Positions 10,143 through 18,440 of a DNA stretch of 64,000 nucleotides are shown one piece after another. The DNA is taken from NCBI GenBank assembly GCA_017306015.1, contig JAFKJK010000011.1, positions 1 to 64,000 on the forward strand, given 5' to 3'. A program made the position numbers and the translations under genes. Source of the DNA: Propionibacteriaceae bacterium. Its GTDB lineage: Bacteria; Actinomycetota; Actinomycetes; Propionibacteriales; Propionibacteriaceae. Position 1 is the first letter of the stretch, and each line of letters begins with the position of its first letter. The notes under the pieces are model-generated. The model was not told the origin of the DNA. It saw nothing but the letters and a program-made list of their open reading frames with translations, and ran no database searches.

Positions 10143-11378
10143 GTGACCAGCGCAGACAGCCGTCCCGACGCCAGCGTGACAGCCTGGGTGGACGCCCGCA
10201 ACGGGGTGGCCGGAGACATGCTGCTCGCCGCACTCCTGGACGCCGGCGCCTCGCTCGACGCCGTGGTCGGCGCGGTCGAGGCCGTGCTGCCCGCTACCGT
10301 CCGGCTCGAGGTGCGCCAGGTGCGCCGGGCCGGGCTCCGGGCGCTGAAACTGGACGTTGCGAAGCTCGCCGAGGATTCACCCCACCGCGACTGGACGACG
10401 ATCCGGGCGATGCTGTCCGCTGCCGCCGTCCCCGAGCCGGTGCGGGAGTCGGCGACGGCGGTGTTCCGAGCTCTGGCGGATGCGGAGGCCCGCGCGCACG
10501 GCGTCGACCCCGAGCGGGTGCACTTCCACGAGGTCGGCGCGTGGGACTCGATCGCCGACGTCGTCGGGGTGTGCGCCGCGTTGCACGACCTGGGCATCGT
10601 CCGACTCGGATGTGGGGTCGTCGGGCTGGGGTCGGGGACCGTCCAGGTGGCGCACGGCGAGATGCCCGTCCCGGTGCCGGCAGTGGTCGAGCTGGCGAAG
10701 GGTTGGCCGGTGGTGTCCGGGGGACGCGGCGAGCTCGCCACCCCGACCGGCATGGCGCTGGTGACGACCCTCGGGGTGTCGCAGCCCGAGCTCCCGCCCG
10801 GGTTGATCGAGGCTGTGGGCGTCGGCGCCGGCACCCGGGACGACCCCGAGCGACCCAACGTCGTCCGGGTGCTGGTTGGGCGGTTCGAGGGGCCCGCGAC
10901 CGCTCAGCGTCCACAACCCGACGTCCGCCGTGAGGACGCGATCGTGCTCGCCGCGAATGTCGACGACCTCGACCCGAGGCTGTGGCCGGAGGTGCTGGCC
11001 CGGCTGCTCGACGCCGGCGCCGCCGATGCCTGGCTGACGCCGATCCTGATGAAGAAGGGACGCCCCGCGCACACGCTCTCGGTGCTGTGCTCGACCGAGG
11101 TGGCCCCCGAGCTGCGTCGGCTGGTGTTCGAGCTGGTGCCCACGCTCGGCGTCCGTGAGGCGCCGACGACGAAGTGGGCGCTGGACCGCCGCTGGGAGAC
11201 GGCGACGGTCCTCGGCCACGACGTCCGGATCAAGCTTGGCCTGCTGGACGGACGGGTGCTCACGGCGACGCCCGAGTTCGAGGACGTCGCGTCCGTTGCC
11301 GCAACCACCGGCCGTCCCCAGCGCGAGGTGATGGCTGAGGCCGCGTCCGCTGCGTCCGCCCTGATCGGCCGCGCCTGA
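10143..11378 (+). CDS. larC: LarC, nickel insertase of the nickel-pincer nucleotide cofactor
   Basis: LarC is the CTP-dependent cyclometallase that inserts nickel into the pincer nucleotide (P2TMN to NPN), the cofactor of LarA enzymes. The 411-residue protein has the family start (WVDARNGVAGDMLLAALLDAG), the metal-site motif HFHEVGAWDSIADVVG, HGEMPVPVPAV and a C-terminal domain with NVDDLDPRLWPEVLARL and TPILMKKGRPAHTLSVL. It is one continuous frame; in Lactiplantibacillus plantarum larC is expressed through a frameshift. The GTG start fits the leaderless promoter better than the longer frame beginning at 10035. Its stop codon is the first three bases of a REP-like repeat. larB, larE and larA lie 13-19 kb away in the same block. 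Confidence 0.92.
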   Translation: MTSADSRPDASVTAWVDARNGVAGDMLLAALLDAGASLDAVVGAVEAVLPATVRLEVRQVRRAGLRALKLDVAKLAEDSPHRDWTTIRAMLSAAAVPEPVRESATAVFRALADAEARAHGVDPERVHFHEVGAWDSIADVVGVCAALHDLGIVRLGCGVVGLGSGTVQVAHGEMPVPVPAVVELAKGWPVVSGGRGELATPTGMALVTTLGVSQPELPPGLIEAVGVGAGTRDDPERPNVVRVLVGRFEGPATAQRPQPDVRREDAIVLAANVDDLDPRLWPEVLARLLDAGAADAWLTPILMKKGRPAHTLSVLCSTEVAPELRRLVFELVPTLGVREAPTTKWALDRRWETATVLGHDVRIKLGLLDGRVLTATPEFEDVASVAATTGRPQREVMAEAASAASALIGRA

Positions 11379-11533
11379 ACCAACGGGGACAGGTACTTCG
11401 GTTCACGAGTGAACCGTTGGGGACAGGTACTTCGGTTCAAACGGCCAACGACGACTGGGCTGAACGAAAGTACCTGTCCCCAACGGTTCAGGCGCAGCTG
11501 GGCTGAACGAAAGTACCTGTCCCCGACGGTTCA
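11376..11533. repeat. Four REP-like palindromes, two direct then two inverted
   Basis: Copies lie at 11376-11405 and 11410-11439 (plus orientation) and at 11461-11490 and 11504-11533 (minus orientation). Each is 30 bp with TGAAC(C/G) and GGTTCA arms and an inner GGGGACAGGTAC. The set fills the gap between the convergent larC and TIM-barrel genes, and the first copy begins with the larC stop codon. Transcripts from either side could fold the opposed copies into a long hairpin. Confidence 0.9.
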
Positions 11534-11536
11534 GGG

Positions 11537-12385
11537 TCAGTGGCCGAGGGAGCGGAGGCGGGATCGGGACTCGGCCAGGCAGTCCCAGGCGTCGCGGCCG
11601 TAGAGGTCGTCCTGCTCGACCAGGAGGTGCTCGGCGCCCGCCGCGATTGCGGCAGGAACGATGGACGCGAAGTCGAGCGTTCCTGCGCCGACCTCGGCGA
11701 ACTGGACGAGGCCGGCGAACGCCTGCATGAAGCCCGGGAAGTCCCCGGACGCGAGCAGCCCCAGCGCCGACTCCGGCAGTAGGCCGATCCGGTAGTCCTT
11801 CAGGTGCACGAGCTCGGTCCGTCCGGCGTACTCACGCAGGACGCTGACCGGGTCACGTCCGCCGCGCTGCACCCAGTGCACGTCGATCTCGAAGTGCAGG
11901 GACGGCGAGACCCGCCGCACGATGTCGAACAGCGTCTCGCCGTCGTGCTTCGCGAAGTCGACGTGGTGGTTGTGGTAGCTGAGCGTGATGCCCTCGGGCG
12001 CGAGCCGCTGCGCGGCCTCCTCGGCCCTCCGGGCGAAGTCGACCACCGCGGCCTTGCTCACCATTGCCGCGAACGGCATCATCCCGATCCGCAGGTGCCG
12101 GCAGCCGAGCCGGTGGCAGTTCCCAACCACGCGGTCGAAGTCGACGTCGAGTGCGTCCCCGGTGTTGGTGGGTCCGGACTGCAGCCCGACCGACATCGCG
12201 GCCACCTGGACGCCCAGCTCGGTGCGCCCACGCTCCAGCGCCGCGATGTTCGCCTCGTCGGTGGCCACCTGTGAGACCTCGACCGAGCCGTAACCCAGCT
12301 CGGCGATCCGGCCCAGGACGGGGAACATCCCGTCGCTCGCGACCGCTTCCTTCACCATCATCAGCTGGACGCCGATCGTCGCCAT
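11537..12385 (-). CDS. Sugar-phosphate isomerase/epimerase-like TIM barrel
   Basis: This 282-residue protein has the xylose-isomerase-like (AP endonuclease 2) TIM-barrel fold: GYGSVEVSQV, LSYHNHHVDF, LHFEIDVHWVQRGG and ELVHLKDYR provide the His/Glu/Asp metal ligands of the barrel mouth. The C-terminal AGAEHLLVEQDD is typical of the inositol/sugar 2-epimerase-like branch. The start is supported by a GAGGAG site 7 bp before the ATG, which lies 1 bp after the stop of the upstream oxidoreductase gene. It is probably the second gene of an oxidoreductase-isomerase operon. Too short for a typical mannonate dehydratase (UxuA). The substrate is unknown. Confidence 0.8.
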   Translation of the reverse strand: MATIGVQLMMVKEAVASDGMFPVLGRIAELGYGSVEVSQVATDEANIAALERGRTELGVQVAAMSVGLQSGPTNTGDALDVDFDRVVGNCHRLGCRHLRIGMMPFAAMVSKAAVVDFARRAEEAAQRLAPEGITLSYHNHHVDFAKHDGETLFDIVRRVSPSLHFEIDVHWVQRGGRDPVSVLREYAGRTELVHLKDYRIGLLPESALGLLASGDFPGFMQAFAGLVQFAEVGAGTLDFASIVPAAIAAGAEHLLVEQDDLYGRDAWDCLAESRSRLRSLGH

Positions 12386-12386
12386 G

Positions 12387-13616
12387 TCAGTGCTCCTCAA
12401 CCGCGGTGGCGCCGGGATCCCGGGTCGAGCCCGGGACGACCGAAGGGGGAGCCTCCTCGCGGGTCGGGAACGTGCCCTCGGCGGCGATCCGGCGGTTCAG
12501 TTCGGCCAGGTAGGCGTTCTCGTCGAAGTGCTCGATCGACACCTCGCGTCCGGTCCACCCGGACAGGTGGATCGCGTTGGCCAGCCGGACGCCGTGAATG
12601 CCGTCCGCGACCGGGGCGATCAGCGGCGTCCCTTCCAGGACGTGAGCGGCGAAGTTCTCGATCACCGCCGGGTGCTGGTCGGACCAGTTCGACTCGAACT
12701 CCTGCACCTCGGTGCTCATCAGGTCGGACGTGTCCGCCTCGCCGGCAAAGATCCGCATCACGTCCGCCATGTCCATGCCCTTGCTGAGCTCCTGTTCGGG
12801 AGCTCTCAGCCGGGTCACCGTGACGCGCCTGGAGTCCTCGACGACGATCTTCCCGCCGTCCAACAGGATCTCCAGCCGGTCGGTCCCGGGCAGGTCGTGG
12901 GTGCAGGTGATGAACGTCCCGGTCGCCCCGTCGCCGAAGTCGACCACGGCGGTGACCTCGTCCTCGACGGCGATGTCGCGGCGGAACCCGAACGCGAGCT
13001 TCGCGAACACCGACCTGGGCACCCCGCACAGCCACTGCCACAGGTCGAGCTGGTGCGGGGCCTGGTTCACCAGGACGCCGCCGCCCTCGCCGCCCCAGGT
13101 CGCGCGCCACGCGCTCTGGTCGTAGTAGCCCTGCGGACGCCACCATTTGGTGATGATCCAGCTCGTGTGCCGGAGCGCGCCCAGCTCGCCGCTGCCGATC
13201 AGCTCACGCAGGGAGCGGTACAGCGGGTTCGTCCGCTGGTTGAACATGATCGCCGTAGTCAGGTCGGGGTGGGTGGCGGCCTCGTCCAGCATGCGCCGGA
13301 CCTGCTTGGTGTAGACGCCGGCCGGCTTCTCCACCAGGACGTGCAGCCCGGCGTCCAGCGCCGCGATCGCCACCTCAGGGTGCAGATAGTGCGGGATCGT
13401 GGTGACCACCGCGTCCACGGCGCCACTGGTCAGCAGGTCGCGGTAGTCGGTGAAGAACGGGACGCCGTACTCGTCCGCCTTCCCGAGCTTGGTCTCGTCG
13501 ACGTCGCAGATCGCGGCCAGCGCGGTGTTGGGGACGCGTCCCGCGGCGAGGAAGCCGGCGTAGAAGCCGCCCTGGGCACCGAGCCCGATGATGCCGAGTC
13601 GCAGCTTGTCAGTCAT
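12387..13616 (-). CDS. Gfo/Idh/MocA-family oxidoreductase
   Basis: This 409-residue NAD(P)-dependent sugar dehydrogenase has the Rossmann start LGIIGLGAQGG, the conserved VLVEKPAGVY (catalytic Lys region) and the GGGVLVNQAPHQLDLWQWL segment. It oxidises or epimerises a sugar or polyol in the cytoplasm; which one is not evident. The start has GGAGG 6 bp upstream. The last residues (VVPGSTRDPG) are encoded by a copy of the GTCRTCCC palindromic repeat (12412-12440), so the natural C-terminus was probably extended by insertion. It pairs with the TIM barrel downstream and diverges from a second TIM-barrel/oxidoreductase pair over an operator array. Confidence 0.88.
   Translation of the reverse strand: MTDKLRLGIIGLGAQGGFYAGFLAAGRVPNTALAAICDVDETKLGKADEYGVPFFTDYRDLLTSGAVDAVVTTIPHYLHPEVAIAALDAGLHVLVEKPAGVYTKQVRRMLDEAATHPDLTTAIMFNQRTNPLYRSLRELIGSGELGALRHTSWIITKWWRPQGYYDQSAWRATWGGEGGGVLVNQAPHQLDLWQWLCGVPRSVFAKLAFGFRRDIAVEDEVTAVVDFGDGATGTFITCTHDLPGTDRLEILLDGGKIVVEDSRRVTVTRLRAPEQELSKGMDMADVMRIFAGEADTSDLMSTEVQEFESNWSDQHPAVIENFAAHVLEGTPLIAPVADGIHGVRLANAIHLSGWTGREVSIEHFDENAYLAELNRRIAAEGTFPTREEAPPSVVPGSTRDPGATAVEEH
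12412..12440 (-). repeat. GTCRTCCC-family palindrome inside a coding sequence
   Basis: The minus strand reads GTCGTCCCGGGCTCGACCC followed by GGGATCCCGG, the same element as at 25.7 and 40.9 kb. Here it lies in frame at the 3' end of the oxidoreductase gene and is translated as VVPGSTRDPG. Confidence 0.75.
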
Positions 13617-13674
13617 GGATCCTCCCGTGGTTCGTCCCCCACCCTGACCCGGCGGGCCCCTGGCCGGCCATGTG

Positions 13675-13702
13675 TTGCCAGCGGTTGCCACGCGATGTTG
13701 CC
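13675..13702. promoter_or_regulatory. Operator site 2 (three phased TTGCC)
   Basis: TTGCCA at 13675 and 13685 and TTGCC at 13698 (spacing 10 and 13 bp) lie between two divergent oxidoreductase/TIM-barrel operons, 56-59 bp from each start. The spacing is identical to the larA/uxaC array read on the other strand. Confidence 0.55.
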
Positions 13703-13757
13703 GTCCAGTGGCCACAGAAGGCTGAATGGAGGGCGACGCGAGGAAGGGTGGACGAGG

Positions 13758-14585
13758 ATGTGGCAGCTGTCTGGATTCATCGACGAGATCTCGCCCGACC
13801 TGGCCGAGCAGCTCGCCCTGGTCACCGAGCTGGGACTGGGATTCGTCGAGTTGCGCTCGGTCTGGGACGTGAACGTCCTCGATCTGGACGCCGCGCAGCT
13901 GGAGCGGGTGCGCCGCGGGCTGGCGGACGCCGGCGTCCGCGTGTCGAGCATCGGTTCGCCGATCGGCAAGATCCCGATCACCGACGACAACGGCCCGCAC
14001 CTCGATCGGCTGCGCCACGCGCTGGCCGTCGCCCGGTTCTTCGATGCCCCGTTCGTCCGGGTGTTCTCGTACTTCATGCCTGCGGACGCTGACCCGGACG
14101 CGTACCGCGACGAGGTGGTCACCCGGATGCGCGCGCTCGCATCCGTCGCCGAGGGCTCGGGCGTGACCTTGATCCACGAGAACGAGAAGGAGATCTTCGG
14201 CGACGTCCCGAGGCGCTGCCTGGAGATCGTGGAGTCGGTGTCCTCGCCGGCGCTGAAACTGACCTGGGACAACGCCAACTTCGTCCAGTGCGGGGTGCGT
14301 CCGTTCACCGACGGGTACCCGCTGCTCGCGCCGCACGTGGCCTATCTGCAGGTCAAGGACGCGGTGTTCGCCGACGGCTCGGTCGTACCCGCCGGCGAGG
14401 GGGACGGGGAGCTCCGCGAGACCGTCCGGGCATTCGCTGCGGACGGCTTCGACGGCTTCGTCTCCCTCGAACCGCACCTGGGCTACGGGCACTCGCTGGG
14501 AGGCTTCTCCGGCCCGGAGAATTGGCGGCGTGCCCATGCGGCGTTCACCCGGATCCTGGCCGAGGAAGGCGTCGAGTATGAGTGA
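13758..14585 (+). CDS. Sugar-phosphate isomerase/epimerase-like TIM barrel
   Basis: This 275-residue protein has the same xylose-isomerase-like fold as the gene at 11.5 kb but only distant similarity. The motifs ELRSVWDVNVLDL, LIHENEKEIFG, LKLTWDNANFVQ, YLQVKDAV and VSLEPHLG supply the barrel metal ligands (Glu, Asp, His, Glu). It is the first gene of a plus-strand pair with the oxidoreductase at 14649, mirroring the minus-strand pair. Such pairs act in oxidation and isomerisation of polyols, inosose-like compounds and 3-keto-sugars. The specific reaction is not assignable. Confidence 0.8.
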   Translation: MWQLSGFIDEISPDLAEQLALVTELGLGFVELRSVWDVNVLDLDAAQLERVRRGLADAGVRVSSIGSPIGKIPITDDNGPHLDRLRHALAVARFFDAPFVRVFSYFMPADADPDAYRDEVVTRMRALASVAEGSGVTLIHENEKEIFGDVPRRCLEIVESVSSPALKLTWDNANFVQCGVRPFTDGYPLLAPHVAYLQVKDAVFADGSVVPAGEGDGELRETVRAFAADGFDGFVSLEPHLGYGHSLGGFSGPENWRRAHAAFTRILAEEGVEYE

Positions 14586-14648
14586 GCCGGGACGCACGGT
14601 GCCCGGCTCGTTGGCAGGGCTCGTCGAAGCCCGGACAGGATCGGTGCG

Positions 14649-15656
14649 ATGACGACCGCAGCCGTCGTCGGCCTCGGCGACATCTCCTCGCTGCACCTGG
14701 ACGCGATCGCTGCGGATCCGGCGATCGAACTCGTCGCGGTCGGCGACAGCGATGCCTCCCGCGCCGCGGCGGCGTCCCGGCGCTGGGGAGTGCCGTGGTT
14801 CAGCTCGGCCGATGCGCTGCTGGCGCGCGTCCGTCCCGATGTGGTTCACATCACCACGCCGCACCACCAGCACGTCCCGGTGGCGCTGGCTGCGCTGGCC
14901 GATGGCGTTCACGTGCTCACCGAGAAGCCGGTCGCGCACACGATCGCCGAGGCCGAACGCCTGGCCGCCGCCGCGGAGGACTCGGCCGCGCGTGTCGGTG
15001 TGGTGCTGCAGAACCGCTACAACCCGACGTCCGTCGCCATCCGGCAGGCGCTCGACGCCGGCGCGATCGGCCGTCCGGTGGGCGCCCGGGCAGCGGTCTG
15101 GTGGCATCGGGACGCGGCGTACTACGCGGCGTCCCCGTGGCGCGGACACTGGACGGAGTCCGGCGGCGGCGTCCTGATCAACCAGGCGATCCATACCCTC
15201 GACCTGTTGCTGTGGTTCCTCGGGGACGCGGTCGGGGTCCGCGGCGCGGCGGCGAACCTCACGCTCCGCGAGGACATCGAGGTCGAGGACACGGCGACGA
15301 TCGTGATCGACCACGCGTCCGGCGTCCGCTCGACGATGTTCGCGACCACCACCCACCACACGAACGACGACGTCGAGCTGCGCATCGACGGCGAGGCGGG
15401 CAGCCTGCGGCTGGTGGCGGGACGGGCCGAGCTCGTGGTGGCGGACGGCGTCCGGGTGCTCGCCACCGACGCGCAGGCCGACGGCGTCCGCTCCTACTGG
15501 GGTCTGGGCCACGCCCGCCTCGTCTCGGACTTCCACGCGTCCCTCGCCCGTCCGGGCCCGTTCTGGCTGGGCCTGGACGCCGGGATCGCGCCCCTGCGCG
15601 TCCTGCGGGAGGTCTACCGCCAGTCCGGACTGCTGCCGGCCGGCCAGCCACTCTGA
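14649..15656 (+). CDS. Gfo/Idh/MocA-family oxidoreductase
   Basis: This 335-residue NAD(P)-dependent oxidoreductase has a Rossmann fold (VVGLGDISSLHLDAI), the catalytic lysine segment HVLTEKPVAHTI and the ESGGGVLINQAIHTLDLLLWFLG segment shared with the 12.4 kb paralogue. It follows the TIM-barrel gene after 63 bp. With its partner it forms the second of two mirrored oxidoreductase/isomerase operons sharing a central operator, suggesting two steps of one sugar pathway or two related substrates. Confidence 0.88.
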   Translation: MTTAAVVGLGDISSLHLDAIAADPAIELVAVGDSDASRAAAASRRWGVPWFSSADALLARVRPDVVHITTPHHQHVPVALAALADGVHVLTEKPVAHTIAEAERLAAAAEDSAARVGVVLQNRYNPTSVAIRQALDAGAIGRPVGARAAVWWHRDAAYYAASPWRGHWTESGGGVLINQAIHTLDLLLWFLGDAVGVRGAAANLTLREDIEVEDTATIVIDHASGVRSTMFATTTHHTNDDVELRIDGEAGSLRLVAGRAELVVADGVRVLATDAQADGVRSYWGLGHARLVSDFHASLARPGPFWLGLDAGIAPLRVLREVYRQSGLLPAGQPL

Positions 15657-15764
15657 GCCACTCTCCGTCCTCGGCGGGATCGGAGCAGGGCTGCCTGCGC
15701 GGCGGACTGTCGGACCCAGCCATCAGGATTGCGTCGGTAGGCTGGCACGGCAGGAGGGGTGGAC

Positions 15765-17414
15765 GTGACGAGTGAACTGGCCGGCGATTCCGCGGAGGTG
15801 CGGAAAGCGCGAGGCGCGTTCTTCACACCGAAGCCGCTGACCGACTTCATGACGGACTGGGCGATTCGGACGGCTTCGGATCGGGTTCTGGAGCCGAGTT
15901 GTGGTGACGGCGCCTTCATCGCGGCTGCCGTTCGTCGCCTGCAGGATCTTGGTGGCCGGACGACGATCCGGGCGCATGAACTCCACGAGGCGTCAGCCAA
16001 CGATGCCCGCTCACTCCTCGCTGCCCTGGACCATCCTGGTGAGGTGCGCATCGGGGACTTCCTCGCGTGCAAGGCGGAGCCATCCTTCGACGCTGTCGTC
16101 GGCAATCCTCCCTACGTCCGCTACCAGGGCTTCACTGGTCCGGCCCGCGCAGCCGGCCTGTCAGCCGCATTGGCACAGGGCGTCCGGCTGAGCCGACTGG
16201 CCAGTTCGTGGGCCCCGTTCGTGATTCACTCGGCCGCCCACCTGACATCGACCGGCAGACTCGCCTTCGTCCTCCCCGCAGAACTCCTCTCGTCCAACTA
16301 CGCCCAGGAGGTTCGGGACTACCTGCTGACCCGCTTCGCGAGCCTCGCGGTCGTGCTCATCGAGCGACAGGTCTTCGCCGGCGTCCAGACCGAGGCGCTC
16401 ATCCTGCTGGCCGAAGGAACCGGCGGCACCGACCGTGTGCGCTTCGCTGTCGTCCGCGAGGCAGACCACCTGCCTCCAAGGGATTTCAGCACGACGCTGG
16501 ATGCCAAGCCTGGCGAACGTTGGACGACGGCGCTCCTTTCAGCCGACGCGAGCCGCCAGCTGTCGGATCTCGCCGCCGGCACGATCATGGCTCCCCTGTC
16601 GGGATGGGGCCGGCTGAGCCTGGGTGCTGTCACGGGGAACAACCGCTACTTCACCCTCAGCCCGGATCGGGCCGGGGAGCTCGGGCTGCGTCCGGAGGAT
16701 ACCGTCGCGATCTCGCCTCCAGGCTCCAGCCACCTTCGGTACCTCCGCTTCGACAAGGACGACCACACGAGGCTGGGAGCCCGCGGGGCGCCAACCCTCC
16801 TGTTTCGACCGAGGGTGCCGTCACCCGCGGCTCGCGCCTACATCGCGCGCGGTGAGGCTGCGGGAGTCGACGCCGCGTACAAGTGCCGGGTGAGGAGCCC
16901 CTGGTGGCGGACACCACTGCCCGCGGCGCCTCACCTGTTGTTCACCTACATGAGCCAGACCATCCCTCAACTGGCCTCGAATCCCGCAGAGCTGCACTGC
17001 CTCAACTCGGTTCACGGCCTCTACCTCGAGCCCGAGGTGAGTGACCTGTCCGAGATGTTGGCCCTCGCCGCGTTGAACAGCGTGACCGCGTTGAGCGCCG
17101 AGGTGACCGGCCGCGCGTACGGCGGAGGCATCCTCAAGATGGAGCCTCGCGAGGCAGCGCGACTGCTCGTCCCGTCCCCGACGCTGGTCCGGTCGCGACA
17201 ACGGGCCCTCTCCGAAGCGCTGCCGACGGCGAAGGCCATGCTGACATCGGGACGCGCACAGGACGCCCGCAATCTGGTCGACACCATTCTCTTCGGTACC
17301 GGTGGGGCGCTGGACCCAGCAGATCTTCGCGTGGTGCGGGAGGCCTACGGACTGCTCAGCGAGCGTCGCCGCGATCGGTCGCGAAGCCGAACATCCACCC
17401 GAGGAGCACGGTGA
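15765..17414 (+). CDS. Type II adenine-specific DNA methyltransferase (TaqI-like)
   Basis: This 549-residue class gamma N6-adenine methyltransferase has the FxFTP-like start (ARGAFFTPKPLTDFM), SAM motif I LEPSCGDGAF near residue 45 and catalytic motif IV NPPY near residue 112 (VVGNPPYVRYQG). A target-recognition region fills the C-terminal half. It would protect the recognition sequence from the overlapping downstream gene, the putative endonuclease. The start is GTG 15765 with AGGAGG 7 bp upstream; GTG 15759 is too close to that site. A TAGGCT -10 lies at 15738-15743. It is an isolated system inside the catabolic block. The recognition site is not predictable. Confidence 0.87.
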   Translation: MTSELAGDSAEVRKARGAFFTPKPLTDFMTDWAIRTASDRVLEPSCGDGAFIAAAVRRLQDLGGRTTIRAHELHEASANDARSLLAALDHPGEVRIGDFLACKAEPSFDAVVGNPPYVRYQGFTGPARAAGLSAALAQGVRLSRLASSWAPFVIHSAAHLTSTGRLAFVLPAELLSSNYAQEVRDYLLTRFASLAVVLIERQVFAGVQTEALILLAEGTGGTDRVRFAVVREADHLPPRDFSTTLDAKPGERWTTALLSADASRQLSDLAAGTIMAPLSGWGRLSLGAVTGNNRYFTLSPDRAGELGLRPEDTVAISPPGSSHLRYLRFDKDDHTRLGARGAPTLLFRPRVPSPAARAYIARGEAAGVDAAYKCRVRSPWWRTPLPAAPHLLFTYMSQTIPQLASNPAELHCLNSVHGLYLEPEVSDLSEMLALAALNSVTALSAEVTGRAYGGGILKMEPREAARLLVPSPTLVRSRQRALSEALPTAKAMLTSGRAQDARNLVDTILFGTGGALDPADLRVVREAYGLLSERRRDRSRSRTSTRGAR

Positions 17415-18388
17415 ACATCAGGACCCGCGCCTGGGCGTACTTCGACCGCATTGTCGACTCGGCTCCCCAGCGCTCGTCCAACCCCTGGCAGCGAGAGGAC
17501 GACGGGGACGTCCGCTTCGAACCCGACTACGCGACGCTGTGCAGCCTGCTCGCCGTCCCGTCCCTCCTTCAGGCGAACACCCAGTCCGGCGTGCCTGCGC
17601 TGGCCCTCGACGTCTGGGTCGCCTATGAGTTACGGCGGGCCGGCTTCGAGCGTGACCGGGTCTGGCCGCGGCCTGTGGCGCCGCGAGTGCTGCCCCGTGA
17701 AGTCACCGACTTCGTCGCAGCACTGCCAGCGACCCATCAGCGCGAGTTGGTGAGGCGGATCAGCGTCCGGGGCGTCGGCGGAGCTGCATCCGCCAACATT
17801 CTGGGGAAGAATTACGTGAAGCAAGTGGATGTGGTGATGAGTTCGTGGGCCACCGGGCCCGAACTGATGATCTCCACGAAGCGCATGGACTCCTCCTTCG
17901 GAAAGAACGCGGCCAACCGGGTCGAAGAGAGCTACGGGGACGCGAAGAACCTGCGTTCCAGGCACCCGCTCGCTGCCCTTGGCTTCCTGTACGGCCTCGG
18001 CTCCAGCGCCCTGGACACCGAGCCGGAGACAGCTCGGTGGCTGATCGATCTCCTCGGGAAGCTTGGCCGGGAGGCCGACGCCTACGATGCCGTGGGATTG
18101 GTCATTCCACACATCCCGGACGCACCTGATGCCACCTCTGTCGAGGACCCCGCTGGACCGCTGGAAGCGGGGGCGGAGGAGTCGCTGGTGGTCGAGCCGC
18201 TCGACGCGGGTACGGCGGACGACATCGACCTGGCCGCGCTGCCACGCGTGACGCTCAATCGTGCGGCGGTGCCAGCGGAACTGGAGCCGGGCCGGTTCTT
18301 CGCTGCGATGTGCTCGCTCGTCCTGGACCGGACGCCCATCAACTTTCACGAGGAGGCCCGGGCCCTGCGACGCTCAGCCGGGATCTGA
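17411..18388 (+). CDS. Putative type II restriction endonuclease partner
   Basis: This 325-residue protein matches no family I can name. Its GTG start overlaps the methyltransferase stop (GTGA), so translation is coupled. Near residues 135-165 it has YVKQVDVVMSS...GPELMISTKRM, a strand-loop-strand with Asp, Glu and Lys compatible with a PD-(D/E)xK nuclease core, although the second acid would be spaced unusually (Ser-Thr-Lys before the lysine position). The sequence between residues 105 and 165 is the best conserved-looking part. Position and overlap are the main evidence for a restriction role; it could instead be a specificity or accessory protein. Confidence 0.6.
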   Translation: MNIRTRAWAYFDRIVDSAPQRSSNPWQREDDGDVRFEPDYATLCSLLAVPSLLQANTQSGVPALALDVWVAYELRRAGFERDRVWPRPVAPRVLPREVTDFVAALPATHQRELVRRISVRGVGGAASANILGKNYVKQVDVVMSSWATGPELMISTKRMDSSFGKNAANRVEESYGDAKNLRSRHPLAALGFLYGLGSSALDTEPETARWLIDLLGKLGREADAYDAVGLVIPHIPDAPDATSVEDPAGPLEAGAEESLVVEPLDAGTADDIDLAALPRVTLNRAAVPAELEPGRFFAAMCSLVLDRTPINFHEEARALRRSAGI

Positions 18389-18440
18389 CTGTCAGTCGCG
18401 ACTGAGGACTGCCGGGCGGCAGCCAGCACCATCCCGTCGC

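Noticed and set aside
11376..11533. Four 30 bp repeats considered as a CRISPR array
   Set aside because: Orientation flips midway, gaps are 4, 21 and 13 bp, and no cas genes are present.
13758..14585. TIM-barrel protein as a mannonate dehydratase (UxuA)
   Set aside because: It is about 100 residues too short and lacks the UxuA motifs; it groups with isomerase/epimerase-like barrels.
12387..15536. A 1049-codon minus frame extending the oxidoreductase upstream
   Set aside because: The homologous protein begins at MTDKLRLG (13616) with a good ribosome site; the extension is antisense to two plus-strand genes and low in complexity.
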